From assembly GCF_000739775.1 (NCBI RefSeq), contig NZ_BBJH01000012.1, positions 1 to 64,000 of the forward strand: 64,000 nucleotides of DNA. Reading direction: 5' to 3'. This document shows, in pieces, positions 9,317-18,805 of the stretch (the first letter of the stretch is position 1; every line of letters begins with the position of its first letter). Origin of the DNA: Paraburkholderia heleia NBRC 101817 (GTDB taxonomy: Bacteria; Pseudomonadota; Gammaproteobacteria; Burkholderiales; Burkholderiaceae). A program made the position numbers and the translations under genes. Under the pieces are notes generated by a model that worked only from the letters and a program-made list of their open reading frames with translations, had not been told where the DNA came from and did not search any database.

Positions 9317-10402
9317 CTAGTGGGCGCCGAGCGGCTCAACAGTTTCCCTTTCACCGGTTGGCTGCGCGACGTAGATCGTCCTCGAAGGCAGGGCGAAGCC
9401 CAGATCCAGGTCGCGGATAAGCTCCATGACGCCCAGGTTGATCTTCTGCTGGATATCCATGTAAAGGTTATAACCGGGATCGGTGACGTAATACACGACC
9501 TCGAATGTCAGGTCGCTCGCCCCGAATCCCTTGAAGTGGGCACGATCAAAGCGTGTCGCGCCGGCCGCTTCAATTACCGCCCTCACCCGCTCCGGCACCC
9601 GGCGCAACTGCTCGGGTGTCGCGTCATATCTCAGCCCGAATGTGAAGACAATGCGGCGCTCGGTCATGCGCTTGTAGTTGTTAATCACGTTCTTGAGCAA
9701 TGCCGTATTGCTGCAGATAATCTCCTGGCCGCTGATGCTCCGGATACGGGTGGTTTTCAGGCCGATATATTCGACGCTGCCAGCGACATCACCGAAGGTG
9801 ATGAAATCGCCAATCTCGAAGGGCTTGTCCAGTCCGATTGCCAGCGACGCGAAAAGATCGCTGAGGATGCTCTGCACGGCCAGCGCCACCGCGACGCCAC
9901 CCACTCCCAGACTCGCAACAAAGGCGGTGATATTTACGCCCATATTGGCGAGCACGGCCAGCAACAGTATCGACCACAGGACGGCACGCAACACCCACGC
10001 CGTCATCGTTGTCAGCACGGGATTCTGCGCGAGCGTCGCTCTGACCCGATGGTGAGTCCACAGCCCGACGCTCCGGTTAAGCCATAACGCGACCTGGATG
10101 CCGACAACAAGGAACCAAAGCTTGTCGATCCGGCTGCCCCAGATTTCCGGAAGCGCAAGAAATTGGGTTCCAGCCAGCGTGGCCGCGGCGAGGAGCAGAA
10201 ACGCCCGGGTGCTCCGCAGCACGTCCACGAGCGCGTCGTCGACCCACGTTGACGTTCGGCTCGACCATGCATCGAGTCTTTTGACTGCTACCCTGATCGT
10301 CGTACTCAGAACCAGATAGATAACGGCCGTGGCAGCCAGCGCATAACACCAGCGGCTCGCAGGTATGCCGAGAAAGAAATTGAGATCCAGCCAGCTTTTC
10401 AT
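9317..10402 (-). CDS. MscS-family mechanosensitive ion channel
   Basis: This is a small-conductance mechanosensitive channel protein of 361 residues, expected in the inner membrane where it releases solutes on hypo-osmotic shock. Four N-terminal hydrophobic segments are followed by the pore helix VASLGVGGVAVALAVQ and the junction DLFASLAIGLDKPFEIGDFI, the classic MscS TM3 and beta-domain start. The C-terminal alpha/beta domain is present. It is longer than E. coli MscS (286 residues) because of extra N-terminal helices, as in YbdG/YnaI-type members. Transcription runs toward nhaA with a 146-base gap. Confidence 0.92.
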   Translation of the reverse strand: MKSWLDLNFFLGIPASRWCYALAATAVIYLVLSTTIRVAVKRLDAWSSRTSTWVDDALVDVLRSTRAFLLLAAATLAGTQFLALPEIWGSRIDKLWFLVVGIQVALWLNRSVGLWTHHRVRATLAQNPVLTTMTAWVLRAVLWSILLLAVLANMGVNITAFVASLGVGGVAVALAVQSILSDLFASLAIGLDKPFEIGDFITFGDVAGSVEYIGLKTTRIRSISGQEIICSNTALLKNVINNYKRMTERRIVFTFGLRYDATPEQLRRVPERVRAVIEAAGATRFDRAHFKGFGASDLTFEVVYYVTDPGYNLYMDIQQKINLGVMELIRDLDLGFALPSRTIYVAQPTGERETVEPLGAH

Positions 10403-10906
10403 TGTTTTCCCCGTTATTTTCTACAATGAACGCACCACTCATATCGGCGACGCAGACAGGTTGGTCGGCGATCGTGATCAAAGGTTCCGTGAAATGGGCG
10501 CCGCGATCATCACGCAGAAGTCCCCGCACCTGCGTTTCGTGCCGGGAGAAGGCAAAGCTTCAGGTCGAGTCGCTGCGTCGAGGTCGCAATTTTGACGCCC
10601 GCGACTTTTCACCCGGAAATATCTACTGGCCCCGTCGTTTCCCATTCACTATTTTGGCTTGCTACTCACGCACGCTGGCGCGGCAGTGATTGCATGTGAT
10701 GCCGGCTGAACTGCCAGCCGTTGCTACACCTGCGCTGTATGTCGGTTCCCAGGTCAGCGCAAACTGATGTCAACTCTCATCGTTCGCGAGCGAGGTCAGT
10801 GCACTCATTCAGGATATGAGTGCCGGACGTTCCTTTCCGCGGCTTTTCCCTTCCCTGGGCGACTACAGGCAATAACCGCCACGTATTCGTAGTGCACGCT
10901 CAAAAT
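10403..10906. other. Intergenic region upstream of the MscS gene
   Basis: No supported gene. It should contain the promoter of the minus-strand MscS gene. The MarR-type palindrome at 10907-10919 marks the start of the next gene's control region. Confidence 0.45.
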
Positions 10907-10919
10907 GTCACATCGTGAA
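10907..10919. promoter_or_regulatory. Putative MarR-type operator copy (site C)
   Basis: GTCACATCGTGAA matches GTCAC-N3-GTGAC except for the last base. It is preceded by CAAAAT, exactly as at the site at 19767. It lies 123 bases upstream of the secreted-protein gene at 11042. Confidence 0.45.
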
Positions 10920-11041
10920 ATAATTCCGATTATTCACGCATGTAAACGTATAATTCTTGCGCACCGCTGCCGAACTTGCCTGAAACCGCCCGAAACAAGG
11001 TGAGTGTATGGCAGCGCTTTTCCGACCTGGCAGGATTTACC

Positions 11042-11368
11042 ATGAAGCGAGCCTTCCTTATTGCCCTGACGGGCGCCTTTTCCGTAACTGCTGGCGCGCA
11101 CATCTGCAGCCAGGGCGCACCGGTGAAAATCGAGGGTGATGCGCCCGGTGCTATCAGCTACGACATATATAGCCAGCTTTACCCACTTACGCCTGTGAAG
11201 CTCGCGAGATTTTCCATGGCCCAGCAGGTGAAAATGATTCCCGATGGCACGAAGACGTGCACGATTTCTGACGACGGTGTCGATGATCCTGGCCCGGTCC
11301 TTGTCAACGGCCCACGCGGACAGATGAATTACTGGATCTCGGGCAGTTATGTCAAGCCAGCAAGCTAG
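11042..11368 (+). CDS. Small secreted protein of unknown function
   Basis: This 108-residue protein is not recognised. MKRAFLIALTGAFSVTAGA is a clear Sec signal peptide with a probable AGA cleavage site, leaving a mature protein of about 88 residues. Two cysteines (about residues 23 and 77) could form a disulfide in the periplasm. The ATG at 11042 is preferred over an upstream GTG-type extension because the signal peptide begins there. A MarR-type palindrome lies 123 bases upstream. The next gene is an FtsI-like PBP on the same strand, so co-expression is possible. No lipobox or membrane segment is seen beyond the signal. Confidence 0.65.
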   Translation: MKRAFLIALTGAFSVTAGAHICSQGAPVKIEGDAPGAISYDIYSQLYPLTPVKLARFSMAQQVKMIPDGTKTCTISDDGVDDPGPVLVNGPRGQMNYWISGSYVKPAS

Positions 11369-11508
11369 GCCCCCTGGCAATACTCGCCTGCGTGGACTCG
11401 CTCGAGGTTGTGCGAACCTGCTTGAGTGGACGAGTTCACGTACCAGCAGCGCCGGGTAGACCAGTACTGCCCGGTGGCAGGAACAGTTTCAGGAGACATG
11501 CCTCGCCG

Positions 11509-13239
11509 ATGTCAGGAAACCGAAGATATTCAGGCCTTTCCCAACATGCAGTGAAGTCCGGCGCATTCCAGACTGGGCGCTCCAGGTTCGCCGGCCTTGT
11601 ATTCGCCAGTGCGTTTCTCGCCTTGATACTAAGGGCCGCGTGGGTCCAATGCGTCAAGGATGACTTTTATCAGCGACAGGGGGAAATCCGCCAGGTAAGC
11701 GATCGCGACACACTCGCATCCCGTGGGCATATTTTCGACCGCAACGGGCGCGTCCTGGCCATGAATCTGCCAACGCGTACGGTCTGGCTGGATGCGTCGG
11801 CAACGGGGGTGGCCGCCTCCAGCTCCCAGATTCAGGCTCTGGCCCGTATCCTTCAGATTGCGCCCGCCGTCGTCGAACATGCGTACGCTTCGCAGCGCCA
11901 GTTCGTCTATCTCGCGCGCCAGATCCCAACTGACGTTGCTGAGCGCGCCATGCGCCTCAATGTGCCCGGCGTATTCGAGCAGAAGGACTATCGTCGCTTC
12001 TATCCGGAGTCGTCGGTCACGGCGAACGTCGTCGGCTTCACGGGCATCGACGGCCACGGCCAGGAAGGGATCGAATTTGCGGCAGAACGACAGCTGCGCG
12101 GCATAAATGGCTGGCGCCGGACACTGCACGACGCCAGGGGAGAAATCATCGCTAACCTGGCACAATCTGCGCCCCGCAAAGGCATGGATCTCCGGCTCTC
12201 GCTTGACCTGCGGGTGCAGTACGCCGCATATCGTGCATTGCAGGATGCGGTCACGCACTCCGGTGCACGATCGGGCTCGGCCATCGTGCTCGACGCGCAT
12301 ACAGGTGAAATCCTCGCCATGGCAAACTGGCCCAGCTTCGATCCAAACAGCCGGTTGCGCAGCAGCGGTCTCGCCATGCGCAACCGTGCCGTCACGGACG
12401 TATTCGAACCGGGGTCCGTGATGAAGCCCATCACGATCGCTCTTGCCCTTCAGGAGCAGCGCATCACGCCAAATTCCGTTGTAACAACAGATGATGGAAG
12501 GCTGCGTCTGGACGGCGTGACCATCCATGACGACGCAGACTTCGGCACGCTAACCGTCGCGGGCGTCATCGAGAAGTCGAGTAACGTTGGCACTACGAAG
12601 ATCGCGATGATGATGCCGGCCGAAGACATGTGGCACAATTTCCGCAAGGTCGGACTGGGTAGAGCACCGCACGCCGGCCTGCCCGGTGAAGCGGCAGGCA
12701 ACGTGCGCGCGTGGAAAGGATGGCGCCGCATTGAACAGGCGACGATGTCCTACGGATACGGGCTTTCCGCGTCTCTACTTCAACTTGCGCAGGCCTACAC
12801 GGCATTCGCCAACGACGGAGTATTTGTGCCCGCGACGATACACTGGCAGCCCGCGCCACCCTCCGGTCGCCGCGTCTATTCCGTGCGCACCGCACGTGAA
12901 GTCCGGTCCATGATGGAACAGGTCGTCAGCGCCGCCGGAACTGCGCCGCAGGCAGCGGTTACGGGCTATACCGTCGCGGGAAAGACGGGAACCGCTTACC
13001 GCTGGACCCGGAGCGGGTACGATCATGGCCAGTACCGCGCCTCCTTCGTCGGCATCATACCGGCCCGGGCACCGCGAGTGATCATTGCCGTTTCCATCGA
13101 CCGGCCCCGAAAGGGATCCCATTTTGGTGGAGCAGTCGCCGGACCAGCCTTTGTCAGCATTGCGTCGCAAACGATGCGATTGCTCAATGTGCCGCCCGAC
13201 AAGCCATACGCCAGCGTGACGACAAAGCCCGCTACCTGA
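11509..13239 (+). CDS. Class B penicillin-binding protein, FtsI/PBP3-like transpeptidase
   Basis: This peptidoglycan transpeptidase of the FtsI/PBP2b type is 576 residues from the ATG at 11509. A single N-terminal membrane anchor (about residues 27-44) precedes the PBP dimerisation domain, which opens with RGHIFDRNGRVLAMN. The penicillin-binding domain carries all three catalytic motifs: SVMK with Ser303 and Lys306, SSN at 357-359 and KTGT at 492-495. It stands alone, away from a dcw cluster, so it is probably a paralogue of the essential division FtsI, perhaps for a growth condition such as stationary phase or acid. A conditional role is inference. The start is uncertain because GTG codons further upstream are also in frame. 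Confidence 0.9.
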   Translation: MSGNRRYSGLSQHAVKSGAFQTGRSRFAGLVFASAFLALILRAAWVQCVKDDFYQRQGEIRQVSDRDTLASRGHIFDRNGRVLAMNLPTRTVWLDASATGVAASSSQIQALARILQIAPAVVEHAYASQRQFVYLARQIPTDVAERAMRLNVPGVFEQKDYRRFYPESSVTANVVGFTGIDGHGQEGIEFAAERQLRGINGWRRTLHDARGEIIANLAQSAPRKGMDLRLSLDLRVQYAAYRALQDAVTHSGARSGSAIVLDAHTGEILAMANWPSFDPNSRLRSSGLAMRNRAVTDVFEPGSVMKPITIALALQEQRITPNSVVTTDDGRLRLDGVTIHDDADFGTLTVAGVIEKSSNVGTTKIAMMMPAEDMWHNFRKVGLGRAPHAGLPGEAAGNVRAWKGWRRIEQATMSYGYGLSASLLQLAQAYTAFANDGVFVPATIHWQPAPPSGRRVYSVRTAREVRSMMEQVVSAAGTAPQAAVTGYTVAGKTGTAYRWTRSGYDHGQYRASFVGIIPARAPRVIIAVSIDRPRKGSHFGGAVAGPAFVSIASQTMRLLNVPPDKPYASVTTKPAT

Positions 13240-13373
13240 GCGCTGTACCAGATCCGCGAGATTCAGGGCCCCGGTCCCGGGCAGGACCGGAAGGGGTGGA
13301 ATGAAGGGCTGGCGAGACGGGATTTGCCGGCTCATTTGCCGGCGTGCTTTCGCTCACTGCGGGTCATCGTCCG

Positions 13374-13760
13374 CTAATCCTTGTCGACGCTGTGCTCATC
13401 AAGCCGGGCGCAGCGCTTCAGATCCGCCAGGTACCTTTCGGGTGCGACGCGACTCTCGAAGTACTCGACCATCGTACCGCCATGCTGGGGGCGTAACAGC
13501 GCACCAAATGGGACTCCCTTGAAATAGGAGCGTGCACTGATACGCACAACACCGTGAGATGCGCTGAAGTGCGGCTTACGCGCGGATTGCTGCCAGTACG
13601 ACCATATGCATGCTGCAACCATCGACTTTGGTGTTCGCGAATGCATGCTAAATGCCGGTGCCAGGGCGAAAACCCCGCCGCCACGCGTGCATGCAACAAG
13701 CAGGAGGCCGCCAAACAGCAGCACGCAGCAGTCGATGCGTTTCAAGTTCCCTCCAGCCAT
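13374..13760 (-). CDS. Putative lipoprotein of unknown function
   Basis: This 128-residue frame begins MAGGNLKRIDCCVLLFGGLL and continues to LVACTRGGG. LVAC is a good lipobox with the acylated cysteine near residue 24. The rest of the sequence has no recognised domain; it includes a basic, aromatic-rich middle (CIWSYWQQSARKPHF). The signal peptide is the main evidence that this is a real gene. It lies downstream of, and convergent with, the FtsI-like gene. No strong ribosome site is seen at the chosen ATG. Confidence 0.5.
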   Translation of the reverse strand: MAGGNLKRIDCCVLLFGGLLLVACTRGGGVFALAPAFSMHSRTPKSMVAACIWSYWQQSARKPHFSASHGVVRISARSYFKGVPFGALLRPQHGGTMVEYFESRVAPERYLADLKRCARLDEHSVDKD

Positions 13761-14202
13761 CTGTGTTTGCCTTGTTAGATCCCGTGGGGACACATCGTCC
13801 AGCACGCGACTAACCCGCTATCCGCCATGACCGTCTGACTCGACAAGCTGGACGGCGAGCCTCCTGTCCCCCGGCTTACTGGACAATCGCCTCATGCCTG
13901 TAAGGCCTCAGGCGCAACTGTCTCGCGTATGCGAATCCCCGACCAAGGCCGATCATACCGGCACGCAGCGCCGCGAGTTCCGCCCAGCACCAGTTGTCGC
14001 TTGACGCGAGGAGGCAAACACCACGCACCAGAATCCCGCTCACCGAAAACACGACGGGCGGCTCGCCCCGTACGAAAGTCAACACCATTCCAACGATCGT
14101 GCAAAATATCGCTGGTCGGCCCCTCTGGCGTTTGCGAATGCGTACGTTGGCCGAAGGGTGCTGGCAGCCAGCGGCAACACGATACCCCGGACGCACGTGG
14201 CG
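13761..14202. other. Region without a convincing gene
   Basis: Overlapping frames of about 100 codons exist on both strands, but none shows a signal peptide, domain or ribosome site that favours one of them. It may hold the promoter of the lipoprotein gene at 13760. Confidence 0.35.
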
Positions 14203-14496
14203 TCACGGTGCGTGCCACCGAAAGCGTTGACCACGCAGCTTCGACGACTCGACCTCGAACTGCCCCTGTCCGCTCGGGAGCACAGGAAAAAACCTGCCGC
14301 TGCCTGCGCGGGCCTGCCCACCGGGCACGAACACTGACTGACCAATAGCAGGCGTGCGCTGCGGTTCCTCCGACAGATTCCGCGCGAAGCAGGACCGACA
14401 GTGCGCAGCGGTGCCTCCGGCAACGGACGTTTCGTCAGCGTAACCGGAACTTGCGGCAGACATCAGGATCAACCCGAGCAATGCGATGCGTCCCAT
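14203..14496 (-). CDS. Possible small secreted protein
   Basis: This 97-residue frame begins MGRIALLGLILMSAASSGYA, a plausible Sec signal peptide with cleavage after GYA. The remainder contains CRSC and no known domain. No ribosome site is evident. A perfect 15-bp hairpin lies just upstream of its start. Divergent transcription from the MarR gene would be consistent with a shared control region. It is reported because of the signal-like N-terminus only. Confidence 0.35.
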   Translation of the reverse strand: MGRIALLGLILMSAASSGYADETSVAGGTAAHCRSCFARNLSEEPQRTPAIGQSVFVPGGQARAGSGRFFPVLPSGQGQFEVESSKLRGQRFRWHAP

Positions 14497-14509
14497 ATAT
14501 CGAGGCCTG

Positions 14510-14542
14510 GCGGGTCACGGCACGAACCGTGCCGTGACCCGC
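14510..14542. repeat. Perfect 15-bp inverted repeat with AAC loop
   Basis: GCGGGTCACGGCACG at 14510-14524 is exactly complementary to CGTGCCGTGACCCGC at 14528-14542 across a three-base loop. No T-tract follows on either strand, so it is not a standard terminator. It carries GTCAC and GTGAC in its arms and sits 54 bases upstream of the MarR-linked operator. Confidence 0.8.
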
Positions 14543-14595
14543 GGCTCCCTTACAATGGCGTTTTGCACGATGACTCAAATGCGCCTATATTTTAT

Positions 14596-14608
14596 GTCAC
14601 ATAGTGAC
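14596..14608. promoter_or_regulatory. MarR-type operator upstream of the MarR gene (site D)
   Basis: GTCACATAGTGAC is a perfect inverted repeat (GTCAC/GTGAC around ATA). It is 27-39 bases upstream of the MarR start, where promoter or autoregulatory operators normally lie. It defines the consensus used for the other sites in this window. Confidence 0.6.
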
Positions 14609-14634
14609 CTTTTCCCATCTGAAACCCGAAAAAC

Positions 14635-15066
14635 ATGGACGGGCCTATGCCACCGAAAACCCGGAAAGTGACTGAAAAGGTGACGAGAGCCGACCTGGAA
14701 GAGCTTTCGGAGTTCCGGTATCGCCTTCGGCGATTTTTGCGGGTGTCAGAGGAAATCGCGCACGCGGAGGGCGTGACGCCGCTGCAGTACATGCTGATGC
14801 TGCATACGCGCGCCTTTCCCGATCGCGACTGGGCTACCGTGGGCGAGATCGCGGAGCGCCTGCAGGCGTCTTCGCATGGCACGGCGGCGCTCGTCACGCG
14901 CTGCGAGACGGCCGGCCTGGTACTCCGTGTGACCAGCGCCCATGACCGCCGCGAGGTCCAGGTGCACCTGACGGAGGAAGGCGAACGCTGCCTGCTGAGA
15001 CTCGCCGCGCTACACAAGTCGGAGGTGCAGTCTTTCGGCTGGGCCTTCAGGGAGGAAAAAGAATAG
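14635..15066 (+). CDS. MarR-family transcriptional regulator
   Basis: This 143-residue DNA-binding protein has the MarR winged-helix layout: an N-terminal helix (LSEFRYRLRRFLRVSEEIA), the helix-turn-helix region TVGEIAERLQASSHGTAALV, and the wing SAHDRREVQVHLTEEGE with the conserved D-x-R. It would act as a dimer on a palindrome, and one lies directly upstream at 14596-14608. An internal ATG at 14647 is an alternative start. The APC permease and ClC genes follow on the same strand, so it probably controls them and itself. The ligand is unknown. Confidence 0.9.
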   Translation: MDGPMPPKTRKVTEKVTRADLEELSEFRYRLRRFLRVSEEIAHAEGVTPLQYMLMLHTRAFPDRDWATVGEIAERLQASSHGTAALVTRCETAGLVLRVTSAHDRREVQVHLTEEGERCLLRLAALHKSEVQSFGWAFREEKE

Positions 15067-15209
15067 CGCCGCGATGGCCGGGCCCGCAAGGTCCTCACGG
15101 CAAAGGCGGGAGTCCGCATTTTGGGTTCATGCCTTCAATCAGGGGAAGGCAACAAACGGTACTAGAGCAAAGCAAACGGTCAGGGGCCATTGAATGCAAG
15201 GAGTTCGGC

Positions 15210-16811
15210 ATGAGCACGTCCTCAAGCCTGACCCTCGAAGGCAAGCTCCGGCGCGATGCCGGAATCGTAGGGCTATTGTTTGCCAGCACGACCAGCATGA
15301 TTGGCTCGGGCTGGCTGTTCGGCGCATACCACGCTTCGCGCATCGCCGGTCCGTTGAGCATCGGCAGCTGGATCATTGGCGCGGTCATCATCATGCTGAT
15401 TGCGCTGTGTTTCGCGGAACTCGCCGCCCTCTTCCCGCGAAGCGGCGCGCTGGTGCACATGAGCCATGCCAGCCACGGTGAAGGACTGGGTCAGCTGTGG
15501 TGCTGGCTCCTCTTCCTGGCCTATGTGCCCGTTCCGGCAGTCGAGGCGGAGGCAATCGTCACCTACGCCAACAACTATCTTCCATGGTTCATCCGTCCCG
15601 GCACTTCGGGGCTCCTCACGCTCACGGGTTTCGTCACGTGCGCGGCACTCCTTGGCATCACGGCCTTGCTGAACCTGATGGTGGTGCGCTGGCTGCTTAA
15701 CGTCAACTCGACCATCACCTGGTGGAAGATACTGGTGCCGCTCGTCACGATCGTCGCGCTGATGACGGCAAGCACACACTGGGACGTGATGCACGCATCG
15801 CCAGACAGCTACAGCCTTTCGGGAATGTTCACGGCGTTGCCCGCTGCCGGGATCGTGTTCAGCTACCTGGGCTTTCGCACGGCGATTGACCTGGGCGGTG
15901 AATCCGCGAACCCGCATCGGACGATTCCTCTTGCGGTGATCGGCGCGGTCGTCCTTGCGGCCATTATCTATATCCTGCTTCAGGTTGCGTTCATCATGGC
16001 GCTCTCGCCTGGCGACCTCGCGCACGGCTGGTCACACATGAGCTTCAAGGGTGAAATGGGTCCGTTCGCCGGTCTCGCCGCAACACTGGGGCTCGGCTGG
16101 ATGGCCACGCTACTCTATATCGACGCTTATGTGTCGCCCGGCGGAACGGGCCTGATGTATGTCACCGGCGGCTCACGTGTGCTCTTTGCGGCTGGTGAGA
16201 TGAATGCGGGCCCGCAGGCGCTTACCCGCCTGAACCGCTTCAGGATTCCGTGGGTAGCCGTGCTGGTCATGTGGGTGGTCGGTGTGCTCTTCCTGCTGCC
16301 GTTTCCAGCTTGGCAGCAAATGGTCAGCTATATCACGTCGGTGACGGTCCTCACTTACGGCCTTGGACCCATCGCGCTCATCGTGCTGCGACGTAACCTG
16401 CCCGATCTCAGGCGCCCCTTCCGGATGCGGGGTGCAGGTGTCGTCGCGCCGCTCGCCTTCATCTGCAGCAACCTCATCATCTACTGGACCGGATTCAGGA
16501 CAAACAATTTCCTCTTTTCGCTGCTCGCGATCGGCTTCGTCCTCTATGCGCTTCACTATCACTTCGTTGCGCGGCGCTCCGCTCACGATTTCGGCTGGCG
16601 CCACATCGCCTGGCTGCTTCCCTGGTTTGGTGGGCTGTGGCTGCTTTCGTGGCTCGGGGGAATTGACGGTGGGCGCGGGTTGCTCAGCTTCGGCTGGGAC
16701 ATTCTCGTGGTTTCCCTCTGGAGCGTGATAGTGCTTTTGCTCGCGCTTCGTTCATCACTGGACAGCAGCGAAACATCGGCCATGATGGCCCGGATGGACA
16801 GCACCAGCTAG
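15210..16811 (+). CDS. APC-superfamily amino acid permease
   Basis: This 533-residue inner-membrane transporter has about twelve to fourteen helices and fits AA_permease_2. The first helix carries ASTTSMIGSGWLFGAYH, the family's G-S/A-G substrate-binding break, and FAELAALFPRSGA matches helix 3. The start at 15210 has an AAGGAG ribosome site six bases upstream. It sits between the MarR regulator and a ClC transporter gene and is 35 bases from the latter. Some relatives are amino acid or amine exchangers; the substrate cannot be told here, and no decarboxylase gene is adjacent. Confidence 0.9.
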   Translation: MSTSSSLTLEGKLRRDAGIVGLLFASTTSMIGSGWLFGAYHASRIAGPLSIGSWIIGAVIIMLIALCFAELAALFPRSGALVHMSHASHGEGLGQLWCWLLFLAYVPVPAVEAEAIVTYANNYLPWFIRPGTSGLLTLTGFVTCAALLGITALLNLMVVRWLLNVNSTITWWKILVPLVTIVALMTASTHWDVMHASPDSYSLSGMFTALPAAGIVFSYLGFRTAIDLGGESANPHRTIPLAVIGAVVLAAIIYILLQVAFIMALSPGDLAHGWSHMSFKGEMGPFAGLAATLGLGWMATLLYIDAYVSPGGTGLMYVTGGSRVLFAAGEMNAGPQALTRLNRFRIPWVAVLVMWVVGVLFLLPFPAWQQMVSYITSVTVLTYGLGPIALIVLRRNLPDLRRPFRMRGAGVVAPLAFICSNLIIYWTGFRTNNFLFSLLAIGFVLYALHYHFVARRSAHDFGWRHIAWLLPWFGGLWLLSWLGGIDGGRGLLSFGWDILVVSLWSVIVLLLALRSSLDSSETSAMMARMDSTS

Positions 16812-16846
16812 AACCTAAACGCGGCAACTGCCCACACAAGGAGCGC

Positions 16847-18805
16847 ATGGCAATGGACCACGACGGCGGATCAGACAACCCCGAACAGGCCGCCGCTCGC
16901 CAGGCCGTGCGCGCCGCACCCGTCCCGATGCCCGACGACGACGCACATCCTGTCAGTCTTTACCAGTTGTGCTTCCATGCGTTCCTGGTCGGCATTGTCA
17001 CGGGCCTGGGGGCGGTCGTATTTCGCGGTCTCATAGGGGGCGTCCACAACGCATTCTTCCTTGGCCACCTCTCCTTTTCATACGACGCGAGCCGGTTCAC
17101 GCCCGAAGCCCCGTGGGGAGCGTGGGTCATCCTCGTGCCCGTTGCGGGCAGCATCGTCGTGACCTGGCTTGTCAGCACCTTCGCACCGGAGGCGAAGGGT
17201 CACGGCGTGCCTGAAGTCATGGACGCGATCTATTTCAGGAGCGGGATCATCCGGCCGGTTGTCGCCATCGTGAAATCCCTTGCGTCCGCGTTCGCAATCG
17301 GCACGGGGGCCGCGGTCGGACGGGAAGGTCCGATCATCCAGATCGGTTCGGCACTCGGCTCGACACTCGGCCAGGCGATACCGATGGCGGTGGGCCAGCG
17401 CATCACGCTGGTGGCCGCGGGCGCCGGCGCCGGGATCGCCGCGACGTTCAACACGCCCATCGGCGGTGTCCTGTTCGCTACCGAACTGATGATGCCTGAG
17501 ATCAGCGTCAACACGTTTCTGCCCGTTGCGCTTGCGACCGGAACCGCCACATTCGTCGGACGGCTGTTTTTTGGTGGCGAACCTGCGTTTCTGGTGCCGG
17601 CACAACTGGGCGCGTTGCCAAACCAGCCGGGCAGCGCCCTCACGATGATGCTGTATGCGGTACTGGGCGTCGTGACCGGTGCTGCGGCAGCATTGCTGAT
17701 ACGCGCGTTGCACTGGACCGAAGACGGCTTTGAGCGTATCCCAGGTCGCTACGGGCGCCATGCGTTCGGTATGCTGCTCGTGGGCGTGCTGATGTACGGG
17801 CTGATGCGCCACGGGGGGCATTACTATGTATCGGGCGTGGGTTACGCGACGATTCAGGCAACGCTCTATGGACAGTTGCAGGGCGGCCTGTTTCTGCTGA
17901 TGCTCGCGCTCGCGAAAACAGTCGCCACTTCGGTCAGTCTTGGCTCGGGATCATCAGGGGGCGTCTTTTCGCCGTCTCTCTTCATCGGTGCGACACTTGG
18001 CGCTGCCCTCGCGTCAGCCTTCCAGTCCATGTTGCCCGGTGTTCCGGTCAGCGGACCGGCGTTCGCGATGGTGGGCATGGGTGCGATGGTTGGCGGCGGC
18101 ACCGGTGCGGCGATGACTGCCGTGGCGATGATCTTCGAGATGACACGGGACTATGACATTGTGCTCCCCATGATCATCGCCGTGGCGTTCAGTCTCGGTA
18201 CGCGTCGGCTGCTCTCACCAGAAAGCATCTACACCCTCAAGCTCGCGCGACGCGGACATAACATTCCCAATGCGCTGCATGCCAACATGTTTCTCGTGCA
18301 AAGCGCCAGACAGGTCATGGAAACCGACGTTCTGGTGCTCGACGCGGGCGTACCGTTCCGCGATCTGCTGCGCTCGCCCGACGATCCGGCATTTCGTCAC
18401 GTGGTTATCACCCTTGAGGGCAAAATCCACGGTGTACTTCGCATCAACACCGGGCTACGGCGCGCCGTAAGCCGGGACGACCCGTCGGTGACGCTTGGCA
18501 GGCTCGCGCAGCACAACTACATCGTCGTTGACGAGTCCGATGCCGCGTTCGACGTCATCGGCCAGCTACGGCAACGTCGTGCGACGATGGCAATCGTGAC
18601 CGCACGTGACGATTCGGGTTTGTTGCGCGTGAGCGGCGTCGTTGCGAAAGAGCACATTGCGGATGCTGTCGCCAGCAGCATCCGCATTTTCCCGACGCGC
18701 GCGACCGAGGGCCTTCGCCGGAAAACCGACGTCGACGGTGAATCGAGGCGTGAATCGACAGTGCAGACCACACGCAAGGAGGTCCGGCATGAATCTGAAA
18801 ACTGA
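16847..18805 (+). CDS. ClC-family chloride channel/antiporter with C-terminal CBS domains
   Basis: This 652-residue ClC protein has all three selectivity motifs: KGHGVPEV in place of GSGIP, GREGP with the gating glutamate, and GGVFSP. The glutamate suggests a gated channel or H+/Cl- exchanger. The last 180 residues (from about QVMETDVLVLDAG) form a CBS pair, a nucleotide-sensing regulatory module. A good ribosome site (AAGGAG) precedes the ATG. It is one of two ClC genes within 6 kb. The preceding APC permease gene resembles acid-resistance pairings of an amino acid exchanger with ClC. Its stop overlaps the next small gene. Confidence 0.93.
   Translation: MAMDHDGGSDNPEQAAARQAVRAAPVPMPDDDAHPVSLYQLCFHAFLVGIVTGLGAVVFRGLIGGVHNAFFLGHLSFSYDASRFTPEAPWGAWVILVPVAGSIVVTWLVSTFAPEAKGHGVPEVMDAIYFRSGIIRPVVAIVKSLASAFAIGTGAAVGREGPIIQIGSALGSTLGQAIPMAVGQRITLVAAGAGAGIAATFNTPIGGVLFATELMMPEISVNTFLPVALATGTATFVGRLFFGGEPAFLVPAQLGALPNQPGSALTMMLYAVLGVVTGAAAALLIRALHWTEDGFERIPGRYGRHAFGMLLVGVLMYGLMRHGGHYYVSGVGYATIQATLYGQLQGGLFLLMLALAKTVATSVSLGSGSSGGVFSPSLFIGATLGAALASAFQSMLPGVPVSGPAFAMVGMGAMVGGGTGAAMTAVAMIFEMTRDYDIVLPMIIAVAFSLGTRRLLSPESIYTLKLARRGHNIPNALHANMFLVQSARQVMETDVLVLDAGVPFRDLLRSPDDPAFRHVVITLEGKIHGVLRINTGLRRAVSRDDPSVTLGRLAQHNYIVVDESDAAFDVIGQLRQRRATMAIVTARDDSGLLRVSGVVAKEHIADAVASSIRIFPTRATEGLRRKTDVDGESRRESTVQTTRKEVRHESEN

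Noticed and set aside
13876-14218. Two overlapping minus-strand frames of about 107 codons
   Set aside because: They conflict with each other and with a plus-strand frame; nothing favours any of them.
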